5,312 nt of DNA from a bacterium (GTDB lineage Bacteria; Ratteibacteria; UBA8468; B48-G9; JAFGKM01): the NCBI GenBank assembly GCA_035371905.1, contig DAORXQ010000105.1, forward strand, positions 1 to 5,312, given 5' to 3'. The stretch's first letter is position 1, and each line of letters opens with the position of its first letter. A model generated the notes under the pieces. It saw only the letters and a program-made list of their open reading frames with translations. It searched no databases and had not been told where the DNA came from. The position numbers and the translations under genes are program-made. Positions 1 through 5,312 of this stretch are shown here, in pieces.

Positions 1-59
1 TTTTTTACCTCATCTCTTATTTTCTCCGCAATAACCTTTCCATCAATTATATTTCCCAT
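1..59 (-). CDS. folD: FolD, bifunctional methylene-THF dehydrogenase / methenyl-THF cyclohydrolase (N-terminus only, cut by window edge)
   Basis: Only the first 19 complete codons and part of the next are in the window. They read MGNIIDGKVIAEKIRDEVK, which closely matches the usual opening of FolD proteins (an I-I-D-G-K-x-I-A-x-K-I-R pattern). FolD is a cytosolic enzyme that oxidises 5,10-methylene-THF with NAD(P) and hydrolyses 5,10-methenyl-THF to 10-formyl-THF. The ATG at 59 lies one base after the stop of the upstream cyclohydrolase-like gene and has a strong ribosome binding site six bases upstream, so the start is secure. The gene is the third member of the rhaB-fchA-folD transcription unit, and its neighbour belongs to a family acting on the same folate intermediates, which supports the call. 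The rest of the protein lies outside the window, so catalytic residues cannot be checked. Confidence 0.87.
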   Translation of the reverse strand, partial: MGNIIDGKVIAEKIRDEVK

Positions 60-60
60 T

Positions 61-666
61 TTATTCCTCCATTATTTTTATAACTTTACTTTTTACCTCT
101 TTACTTTTTTCTTCTATTTCTTTTTCCATCTTTTCTATTTTCTCTTTTATTTCTATTTTAAAATTTTCATCTTTTAAAAATTTCAGATTTATCAGAATAT
201 TCATCTTTCCACCGAAGAAAGCACCTATTGCAAAAATACTTGCAATTCCTGTATCAGAAATCAAATTTTTATTACCTCTTTCGGTAAGTATATCACAGAA
301 ATTAACAATTTCAACCATATATTCACATATTTTAAGATGTAAATTAGCAGAATCTTTCAGATATTCTTCTATTTCTAATCTTTCCTTTATTGCCCTATCA
401 ATTTTTTCGTATATCCTGCTATCTTCTTCAATAAAATTCATACATTCATTTAAAATCTCTTCATTCTTCCTTTTAATCTTTTCTATTTCTTCTTGAAATT
501 TTTCATATCCTTTTTTACCGATTGTATAATTTAAAACCATATTAACAAGAGAACTTGAAAGTGAAGCAAGACAGGCAACTGCACTTCCTCCTCCGGGGAC
601 AGGTTTTTTTGCTGATAAAACTTCAAAATAATTTTTCAACGAATTTTGAAGAAAATTACAATCCAT
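61..666 (-). CDS. fchA: Cyclodeaminase/cyclohydrolase family protein, probable methenyl-THF cyclohydrolase (FchA-like)
   Basis: This 201-residue protein is the usual length of stand-alone members of the formiminotransferase-cyclodeaminase C-terminal (FTCD_C) family. The signature PVPGGGSAVA is at residues 22-31, an acidic D-S-R-I-Y segment around D82 sits where the family has a D-x-x-A-Y/F motif, and the conserved GNKNLISDTGIA stretch is at 131-142. The last 35 residues are a charged helix. Family members hydrolyse 5,10-methenyl-THF to 10-formyl-THF (FchA of acetogens and clostridia) or deaminate 5-formimino-THF. No formiminotransferase domain is attached and folD follows after one base, so the cyclohydrolase role is favoured by inference. 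FolD can perform the same hydrolysis, so the pair is partly redundant. The ATG at 666 lies inside the end of rhaB (11-base overlap), pointing to translational coupling; the site before it is only a weak purine stretch. The alternative is a cyclodeaminase for histidine or purine degradation. Confidence 0.85.
   Translation of the reverse strand: MDCNFLQNSLKNYFEVLSAKKPVPGGGSAVACLASLSSSLVNMVLNYTIGKKGYEKFQEEIEKIKRKNEEILNECMNFIEEDSRIYEKIDRAIKERLEIEEYLKDSANLHLKICEYMVEIVNFCDILTERGNKNLISDTGIASIFAIGAFFGGKMNILINLKFLKDENFKIEIKEKIEKMEKEIEEKSKEVKSKVIKIMEE
66..70 (-). promoter_or_regulatory. Ribosome binding site of folD
   Basis: On the minus strand GGAGG lies six bases before the folD ATG, a near-ideal Shine-Dalgarno sequence and spacing. 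It sits inside the last codons of the upstream gene (its final Met-Glu-Glu and TAA), so translation of the two genes is probably coupled. It is the clearest Shine-Dalgarno sequence in the window; rhaB has none at a usable distance. Confidence 0.85.
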
Positions 667-2164
667 AGTGAAAACTTTTCAATTTTAAATATTTCTGATA
701 ATTTTCATCCCATATTTCAACATTTTCAGGTCTATAAACAATTAAAGGAAAAGAATTTCTTATAATTTCTCTAACCTGACTTATATCTTTAATTTCTCTT
801 CTTGCAAGTGCCTGAATTAAAAGATTTCCCACACTTGTTGCTTCAGATGGTCCTGTTATAACTATCTTTTTGGTAGATGATGCAGCAAATTGAGATAAAA
901 GCGAATTTTTACTTCCTCCGCCTACAATATGAAGTATTTCTATCTCATATCCCAATATTTCTTCCATTTTTTCTATAACATATCTGTATTCCATTGCTAA
1001 ACTTTCAAAAATAACTCTTACTATTTGAGGAATATCCTCTGGAATTTTCTGACCTGTTTTTTTACAGTAATTTTTTATTTTATCTATCATATTACCCGGG
1101 TAAAGAAAATCAGCATTATTAACATCAATAAAGGCATAAAAAGGAGTAGCATTTTTAGCCATCTCAACAAGTTCTTCATATTTAAAAATATTACCGGTTT
1201 TATCCCATTCTTTTTTACATTCCTGCAATATCCATAAACCCATTATATTTTTTAAAAATCTTATAGTACCACCAAAACCACCTTCATTTGTAAAATTATA
1301 TTCAAGCCCTTTTTCATTTATTATTGGCTCATCAATTTCAACTCCAAGAAGAGACCATGTTCCAGAAGAAAGATAAGCCCATTTTTCTTCTTCCTTTGCC
1401 GGTGTCCCAACAACTGCTGAAGCAGTATCATGACAGCAAACAGCAAAAACAGGTACTGAAGGTAAAGTTAGTTCTTCCTGTAATTTTTTAGTTATATTTC
1501 CGATTAAAGTTCCTGATGAAATTACCTGTGGAAGAAAATCTGTTTTTATACCGAGTTCTTCAAGTAATCCATAACACCAGTTCCCTCTTGGTGCTTTATT
1601 TTGTCCAGATGCAAGAGAATTATACATCTGCGAAGTTGTTGTGATTGTATACTCACAGAACTTTTCTCCGGTTAAAAAGAAATTAAATAAATCAGGCATA
1701 AAAAGTAATGTTTTGCAGTTGTCAATTAAATAAGGAAATTCTTTTTTCGTGGCATATAATTGAAAAAGAGTATTAAGAGGCATAAACTGAATCCCTGTTT
1801 CTTTAAAAATTCTTTCTTTGGGCAAAATTTGAAAAACCTCTTCCATTATTCCATTTGTTCTCTCATCCCTATAGTGAAATGGATTTGAAAGCAAAAGGTT
1901 ATTTTCACCTATAAAACCACAATCCACTCCCCAGGTTGTAACTCCAATTCCAGCAATTTCTCCTTTATCTTTAGCAATAGATAATATTTTTTTTATTTCT
2001 TCAAAAATACTAAGAACATTCCAAAATCTATGATTTAAAATAATTGAGTTGTAAGTAGAAAATCTATGAATTTCATTTATATAAATTTTATTTTCGTCAA
2101 AATTTCCTATAATTCCCCTTCCACTTTCTGCCCCAAGGTCTATTGCTATATAAATTCTTTCCAT
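656..2164 (-). CDS. rhaB: Rhamnulokinase-like FGGY-family sugar kinase
   Basis: A 502-residue FGGY kinase, close to the usual 480-500 residues. It would phosphorylate L-rhamnulose (or a related ketose) with ATP in the cytosol, giving the phosphate cleaved by RhaD aldolase. The N-terminal ATPase-fold domain opens with AIDLGAESGR (7-16). Rhamnulokinase-typical stretches follow: TTWGVDCG (76-83), PFHYRDERT (95-103), and TGIQFMPLNTLFQLYA (123-138). CHDTASAV (244-251) supplies the likely catalytic base D246. The C-terminal domain has the SSGTWS phosphate loop (266-271), VGGGSKN (414-420) and a G-P-S-E-A-T-x-x-G-N segment (438-447). The frame is open back to 2296, but homology begins exactly at Met 2164 and the extra 44 codons run through the promoter and into IS remnant sequence, so 2164 is chosen. 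There is no ribosome binding site at a usable distance. It leads the rhaB-fchA-folD operon; no rhamnose isomerase or aldolase is in view. Substrate is inferred from family resemblance; L-fuculose or another deoxyketose is possible. Confidence 0.9.
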   Translation of the reverse strand: MERIYIAIDLGAESGRGIIGNFDENKIYINEIHRFSTYNSIILNHRFWNVLSIFEEIKKILSIAKDKGEIAGIGVTTWGVDCGFIGENNLLLSNPFHYRDERTNGIMEEVFQILPKERIFKETGIQFMPLNTLFQLYATKKEFPYLIDNCKTLLFMPDLFNFFLTGEKFCEYTITTTSQMYNSLASGQNKAPRGNWCYGLLEELGIKTDFLPQVISSGTLIGNITKKLQEELTLPSVPVFAVCCHDTASAVVGTPAKEEEKWAYLSSGTWSLLGVEIDEPIINEKGLEYNFTNEGGFGGTIRFLKNIMGLWILQECKKEWDKTGNIFKYEELVEMAKNATPFYAFIDVNNADFLYPGNMIDKIKNYCKKTGQKIPEDIPQIVRVIFESLAMEYRYVIEKMEEILGYEIEILHIVGGGSKNSLLSQFAASSTKKIVITGPSEATSVGNLLIQALARREIKDISQVREIIRNSFPLIVYRPENVEIWDENYQKYLKLKSFHYGL

Positions 2165-2171
2165 ATATTTT

Positions 2172-2199
2172 ATTATATATCCAATTATTTTTATGTCAA
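2172..2199 (-). promoter_or_regulatory. Consensus sigma-70-type promoter of rhaB-fchA-folD, leaderless architecture
   Basis: Reading the minus strand, TTGACA (2194-2199) is followed by 16 bases and then TATAAT (2172-2177), both exact matches to the housekeeping consensus. Only seven bases (2165-2171) separate the -10 box from the rhaB ATG at 2164. Transcription normally starts about 5-9 bases after the -10 box, so the mRNA would begin at or within a few bases of the ATG, leaving no room for a Shine-Dalgarno sequence. None is present: the nearest GGA is 15 bases upstream and inside the promoter spacer. The upstream flank from about 2215 is degraded transposase sequence. Confidence 0.72.
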
Positions 2200-2214
2200 C
2201 AAAAATCCGCTTTT

Positions 2215-2518
2215 GGGTTAAGACATAGTATCCAGGTAGACAAGAAATGGAGAAGAGATATATGGAGAAGGAGACATTTAGAGGTAATTGTTCCAAAGGA
2301 TAAAAGACAGGCGAAAAAATTAGTTAAGAAGATATAAAGAGAAAGAAGCCACCAGACATTTATATACCACAGATAGAAAGATGAGGAAGTAAAGAGGAAT
2401 TTTGTTGTTAAGATGGCAGTGGATATATAACAGGAAAAGGATTCATTCCACAATAGAAATGATACCTTATGAAAAACTTTGTAGAGATTATAAATTACCA
2501 GAAGAGATTTCAGATTGA
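2215..2518 (+). pseudogene. Remnant of an IS481/IS3-type DDE transposase (integrase-core C-terminal half)
   Basis: The plus strand here is not an intact gene but holds ordered pieces of an integrase-type transposase. In one frame, H-S-I-Q-V-D (2224-2241) resembles the strand leading to the second catalytic Asp (usual form IQTDNGSEF), though the G-S-E-F that should follow is lost. In the same frame, after a stop at 2335, S-H-Q-T-F-I-Y-H-R (2347-2373) resembles the F-I-Y-P-R stretch before the V-E-R motif. A second stop and a frameshift follow. A third piece in another frame reads WIYNRKRIHSTIEMIPYEKL, a classic tail of this group (Y-N-x-x-R-x-H-S-x-x-x-x-x-P-Y-E), and continues to a TGA at 2516-2518. 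Family is clear from the tail; IS481 versus IS3 cannot be settled. No terminal inverted repeats or target duplication were found, and the N-terminal half is missing. Not functional. Confidence 0.65.
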
Positions 2519-2983
2519 CAAAAACCAGTTAGAATTTACAAAAAAACTATTAGGATGTTATGTAATAGATACAAGTTTAAAAGAAGAATTTACAAAAGAG
2601 CAGATAATTGACCATTATAAAAGTTTATCACTTGTGGATAGGGCATTTAGGATTATAAAGACAACACTATTAAATATATAAGACCGATATACCACTATAA
2701 AGAAAAAAGAATAACATCCCATGCATTTATTTGTATGCTTTCATATTATATAGTAGTTGAGATGAAAAAAAAAAGATTAAAGGAGTTATTTTGTGGGAAA
2801 GGGAGGAAATACTCACTTACTTTTAAAAATATACTTGAAGAATTAAAAGAGATACAGATAGGATATATAAATGTGAAAGGACTAAAAATAAAACAATTAA
2901 ACAAAATGACAAAATTACAAAAAGAGATATTGAAGAAACTGCGGGTTGAACTGAAATTGAAAAACAAATTAAACACTAATTAG
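2514..2983 (+). pseudogene. Remnant of an IS1634-type (IS4-superfamily) transposase, C-terminal third, frameshifted
   Basis: Two consecutive open segments together give the C-terminus of an IS1634-family DDE transposase. The first (2514-2678) reads K-L-L-G-C-Y-V-I-D-T-S-L, then IIDHYKSLSLVDRAFRIIKT, corresponding to the family's Y-x6-V-E-R-A-F-R-x2-K motif. The second, from 2678 in another frame, continues IRPIYHYKEKRITSHAFICM and runs through a hydrophobic stretch and a Lys-rich tail to TAG at 2981-2983. The break is explained by two extra bases in a TATATA run near 2675-2680, which creates a stop at 2679-2681. At the position where the family has its third catalytic acid, glutamate, an aspartate is found (GAT at 2637-2639). 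The front two thirds of the roughly 500-550-residue protein are absent; the remnant begins right at the end of the integrase-type remnant. It is inactive, and no terminal inverted repeat was recognised downstream. Confidence 0.78.
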
Positions 2984-3131
2984 AAAACTAAATTTCAAAT
3001 AAATCTTTTGTCTCTCAATGGTTTATATTGTTTTTGAAATTGGTAAGTTCGGTTTTATTTTCATCTTTGTAAATAATTTACCTTTAAAATTTAATTATTG
3101 TCAAGAGAAATTTTTGTCATTTTTTGCTCTT
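2984..3131. other. Intergenic AT-rich gap between IS remnant and regulator remnant
   Basis: No gene or RNA was recognised here. The stretch contains GTAAATAATTTAC (3069-3081), whose six-base arms are perfect inverted repeats around one base, beside a second AT palindrome. On the minus strand a TTGACA (3099-3104) stands 17-18 bases from GTAAAT or TAAATT, a poor -10 box, so any promoter directed leftwards through the IS graveyard is weak. Such matches are easily met by chance at this base composition. The right end of the IS1634-type element could lie here, but its boundary cannot be seen. Confidence 0.35.
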
Positions 3132-3528
3132 TTATATAATTTTTCTATATTTTGCCGGAGTTATACCAAATTTTTTCTTGAATTCTTTTAAAAATAATGA
3201 TAAAGAAGAAAACCCTGTATTTTTTGCAATTGTCTCAAGTTTTAATTCTTTATTTTGTAAAAGTTTTTCTGCCTCAAATAATCTTTTTTCAATTAAATAT
3301 TTTTTAAAATTTAAACCAGTGATTTTTTAAAAAGACGGGCAAAATAATATTGAGAAAGGCCTACATATTGACAGATCTCTTTTTCAGAAATTTTCTGGAA
3401 TAATTGGTATTTATAAATTCTATTACTTTCTGGATTCTTCTGTCAAAAACCTCTCCCTTTTCATATTTTCTATTTTCAAAAGCATTTTTTAAAATTAAAA
3501 AAAATTTTGAAAGATTTAATTTTACGAC
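3132..3528 (-). pseudogene. AraC-family transcriptional regulator remnant (C-terminal double helix-turn-helix domain), two frameshifts
   Basis: Reading across three frames of the minus strand gives an almost complete AraC/XylS DNA-binding domain. The order is a linker, then R-R-I-Q-K-V-I-E-F-I-N-T-N-Y-S (first helices), ISEKEICQYVGLSQYYFARL (first helix-turn-helix), then I-T-G-L-N-F-K-K-Y-L-I-E-K-R and L-K-L-E-T-I-A-K-N-T-G-F-S-S (second helix-turn-helix), and finally FKKKFGITPAKYRKII and TAA (3132-3134), the family's signature ending. Frame changes occur near 3397-3399 (one base missing) and in an A tract at 3323-3328 (six A where seven would restore the frame). The N-terminal sensor domain is absent: before about 3530 the sequence turns into a ceramidase-family fragment. 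Such regulators usually control neighbouring sugar-use genes, so it may once have regulated the adjacent hydrolase gene. A homopolymer read error could explain a frameshift but not the lost N-terminus. Confidence 0.85.
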
Positions 3529-3533
3529 TCTTT

Positions 3534-3813
3534 TGGGTATGAGATGCAGTTAAAAGTATTTTTGATGGTTTCTATTTTTAGTTCCTTATAAATCTCTTTT
3601 TTTAATGAATTGACAAAATCGGGAGTAAAACCAATTAAATCGGATGTGATTATAAAAACCCTATTTTTTTCATCTGAAACAGAAACACATTTCAAATATA
3701 ATGGGTCGTGAATTTTTTTTGGATGGTTTATTTCTTGGTAAATGTCCACAAAGTAAATATCCAACTGGTGGACTTATATCTGTTTTACATCCACCAATTT
3801 TTAAAAATTTCAT
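3534..3813 (-). pseudogene. Neutral/alkaline ceramidase N-terminal-domain protein, truncated and frameshifted
   Basis: The ATG at 3813 opens a frame reading M-K-F-L-K-I-G-G-C-K-T-D-I-S-P-P-V-G-Y, the typical start of proteins with the neutral/alkaline non-lysosomal ceramidase N-terminal domain (pattern A-K-x-D-I-T-P-P-V-G). At an A8 run (3713-3720) one extra base shifts the frame. The next frame continues K-K-I-H-D-P-L-Y-L-K-C-V-S-V-S and V-F-I-I-T-S-D-L-I-G-F, matching the family's H-D-P-L-Y-A-K-A and D-L-L-G segments. A second slip in a T run (3552-3555) moves to a third frame reading L-T-A-S-H-T, the start of the zinc-binding S-H-T-H-S-G-P motif, and there the similarity stops. About 90 of some 450 residues remain. 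The start overlaps the stop of the hydrolase-like gene (ATGA), so the two were cotranscribed. Many family members in environmental bacteria are of unknown substrate, so ceramide hydrolysis is not implied. Confidence 0.77.
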
Positions 3814-5312
3814 TTTTTATATTGATAAGTAAACCATCCACCTTCTTTTTTTATTTCTTCTTCAACCTTTTTTAGATCAATAACATCTTCAAATTTTAAA
3901 TTATCTGTATATATGTGAACTTCATAAGGTTCAAATCTGTCTTGAAATTTCCCATTCTCTACATTTATTTCTCTTTTCTCTGATATTACCTTTAATTTCT
4001 TTACATTTTCTGGTATATTTATTTCTATGTTCACTTCAACTGGCTCCACATTTACTGCTATTATATATATCTTTCCCTTAAATTCTTTAACAGTATAATG
4101 TATTCTTTTGTCTTCAATTTTAACCTTTTCTTTGGTATCCTTTCCAAGTAGTATAATATCGCTCAAACTTTTTTTCTCTTTTATTAAATATGGCATACCA
4201 ACCCTTAAATCTGGTAAATTTATTGCTCCCCAGTGTCCTTCTTCTTTTTTACCATAAATATAATAATTAAAGCCCTTCGCTCCATAAACAATTGCAAGAT
4301 AATTCATACATCTCTCTTCTACAAATGTCGGACCTCTATTATTTCTTGTTGAATATGGTGGTCTTGAAGCATAAGATTTTCCATAATCAAATACCTGTGG
4401 AGTTATCCCTATAAATTTTTTGCCTTTACCTGATTTTCTTATTTCTTCCATAAAAAGGATTATATATGTCATAGGTCTTGTTAAACTCCCATCAATAAGT
4501 GGACATACATATGGGTCAGGGAAAAATAAATCAGCACAATTTATATATGTTTCTATTCCTTGTATTGTATTATTTGTAATTTGAACTGGATGGTATGGGT
4601 CAAGTTTTTTCATAAGTTCATAGACCTCTTTTAAAAGATTTGGACTTATATTTCTCCCTTCTGGTTCATCAACTAAATAATAAAACAACAGATTAGGGTG
4701 GTCTTTAACTGAATTTATTTTTTCTGTTATAACTTTTATTGCCTCTTCTGATAATGTTTCTTTTCCTTCAAAATATTTTTTCTGTTCAGAACCCCATAAT
4801 AACATAACTTCACCATATTGTTTTAGTTCAGTTAATTTATCAAGGTCACCAATTCCACATATTATTCCATCTGCTCCTGTCTTTGCTATTTCTTCAGGTG
4901 GGGAACCAGCCCACCATATTAAAGGTAGTATTGGCTTTCCATTTAAAACAAGATTTAAATTCTCATCTACATAAACTTCATTTCCTTTTGCTGGTGGTAA
5001 TTTATATAATGGAATACTTGTCTCATAAACTGCTTTTCCTTCTTTTGTTAATCTTCCCACTATCTTAAATTCTCCTTCTTTTAATTCAGGTATTTTTAAA
5101 CTTAAAACAGTTTCTTTTTCTGATTTACTCAATTTCTTTTTTATTTCTTTACCATTTTTATCAATTATTAAAACCTCTATATTTGTTCCTTTTATTTCCT
5201 CTTCCTTTAAGTTAATCTTAACATTTATAACTATCTCATCTATTTTCTGTGTTGAATATTTTGAATTTCTGTATAATTGTTTTAATATTTCAATTGAATT
5301 TTTTATATATGT
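3810..5312 (-). CDS. Glycoside-hydrolase-like protein with TIM-barrel core and flanking beta domains (N-terminus outside window)
   Basis: The frame is open from the right edge to TGA at 3810-3812, giving 500 visible residues without a start. A TTG at 5132 is in frame but not a credible start, because coding sequence continues upstream of it. Numbering from the edge, residues 20-105 look like an Ig-like beta-sandwich (alternating strands such as E-I-V-I-N-V-K-I-N-L). YVDENLNLVLNGKPILPL (114-131) is the usual lead-in to a clan GH-A-type barrel. HPNLLFYYLVDEPEGR (205-220) ends a strand with D-E-P, where Glu216 is the probable acid/base. Barrel strands 7 and 8 may be K-K-F-I-G-I-T-P-Q and G-A-K-G-F-N-Y-Y-I-Y-G (344-354); no clear nucleophile Glu is visible after strand 7. 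Residues 413-468 form a C-terminal beta domain. It likely cleaves a carbohydrate, substrate and family unknown; secretion cannot be judged without the N-terminus. It is coupled to the ceramidase-family remnant by an ATGA overlap. Confidence 0.7.
   Translation of the reverse strand, partial: TYIKNSIEILKQLYRNSKYSTQKIDEIVINVKINLKEEEIKGTNIEVLIIDKNGKEIKKKLSKSEKETVLSLKIPELKEGEFKIVGRLTKEGKAVYETSIPLYKLPPAKGNEVYVDENLNLVLNGKPILPLIWWAGSPPEEIAKTGADGIICGIGDLDKLTELKQYGEVMLLWGSEQKKYFEGKETLSEEAIKVITEKINSVKDHPNLLFYYLVDEPEGRNISPNLLKEVYELMKKLDPYHPVQITNNTIQGIETYINCADLFFPDPYVCPLIDGSLTRPMTYIILFMEEIRKSGKGKKFIGITPQVFDYGKSYASRPPYSTRNNRGPTFVEERCMNYLAIVYGAKGFNYYIYGKKEEGHWGAINLPDLRVGMPYLIKEKKSLSDIILLGKDTKEKVKIEDKRIHYTVKEFKGKIYIIAVNVEPVEVNIEINIPENVKKLKVISEKREINVENGKFQDRFEPYEVHIYTDNLKFEDVIDLKKVEEEIKKEGGWFTYQYKK

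Noticed and set aside
1025..1237. Plus-strand open frame inside rhaB
   Set aside because: It is antisense to a well-conserved kinase gene, and its Phe/Ile-rich translation is what AT-rich antisense DNA gives.
2165..2296. N-terminal extension of the rhaB frame by 44 codons
   Set aside because: The extension crosses the consensus promoter and IS remnant DNA, has no family similarity, and the FGGY homology begins exactly at Met 2164.
2143..2337. Plus-strand open frame taken as a complete small gene
   Set aside because: Its first part is antisense to rhaB and its promoter. Only the portion after 2215 matches a transposase, so it is described as part of the remnant.
2196..2453. Minus-strand open frame across the integrase-type remnant
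   Set aside because: It is antisense to plus-strand transposase pieces and shows only hydrophobic low-complexity residues.
2746..2976. Minus-strand Phe-rich open frame
   Set aside because: It is the shadow of the Lys-rich IS1634-type transposase tail on the opposite strand.
3124..3330. Plus-strand open frame across the regulator remnant
   Set aside because: It is antisense to the clear AraC helix-turn-helix sequence.
4883..5068. Plus-strand open frame inside the glycoside-hydrolase-like gene
   Set aside because: It is antisense to a continuous coding frame and has no ribosome binding site or recognisable similarity.
5130..5132. TTG as start codon of the glycoside-hydrolase-like gene
   Set aside because: The same frame continues upstream without a stop to the window edge and encodes alternating beta strands consistent with the same domain, so the gene is 5'-truncated by the window.
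1..5312. CRISPR array, tRNA, rRNA or intact mobile element
   Set aside because: No regularly spaced repeats, cloverleaf-like segments, rRNA-like GC-richer stretches or complete transposase frames with inverted repeats were seen on either strand.

Overview
This is a very AT-rich stretch of bacterial DNA. Its intact proteins are rich in Lys, Glu and Ile, and its genes are packed tightly on the minus strand with overlapping or one-base junctions. No marker gene fixes the taxonomy. The combination of a carbohydrate-active enzyme, a neutral-ceramidase-family protein, an AraC-type regulator, a rhamnulokinase-type kinase and folate C1 enzymes would fit an uncultured, low-GC, sugar-fermenting bacterium (inference only).

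Right part (3132-5312, minus strand, read right to left). A large glycoside-hydrolase-like protein runs in from beyond the right edge and ends at 3810. Its stop overlaps by 4 bases (ATGA) the start of a neutral/alkaline ceramidase N-terminal-domain gene. Only about the first 90 codons of that gene survive, in three different frames. It breaks off at its conserved Ser-His-Thr zinc-binding motif and runs directly into the C-terminal part of an AraC-family regulator, which carries two single-base frameshifts. A deletion has therefore apparently removed the rest of the ceramidase gene and the front of the regulator.

Middle (2215-2983, plus strand). This is an insertion-sequence graveyard. The C-terminal half of an IS481/IS3-type DDE integrase, broken by stops and frameshifts, ends at 2518. 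It abuts or slightly overlaps the C-terminal third of an IS1634-type transposase, broken by a 2-base insertion. The 148 bases between this and the regulator remnant hold only AT-rich palindromic sequence and a weak promoter-like match.

Left part (1-2199, minus strand). This is an intact operon of rhamnulokinase-like kinase (rhaB), methenyl-THF cyclohydrolase/cyclodeaminase-family protein (fchA-like) and folD, with folD cut by the left edge. It starts from a consensus sigma-70-type promoter (TTGACA, 16 bp, TATAAT). The -10 box ends only 7 bases before the rhaB ATG, so the transcript should be leaderless or nearly so. FchA and FolD act on the same folate intermediates (5,10-methenyl- and 5,10-methylene-THF). 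Their coupling to a sugar kinase is unusual and unexplained by the sequence.

The most interesting points are the leaderless-type promoter at the edge of the IS graveyard, the sugar kinase/C1-folate operon, the ceramidase-AraC deletion junction, and two unrelated transposase tails joined almost base to base. I found no convincing undescribed multi-gene system, CRISPR array, tRNA or rRNA.
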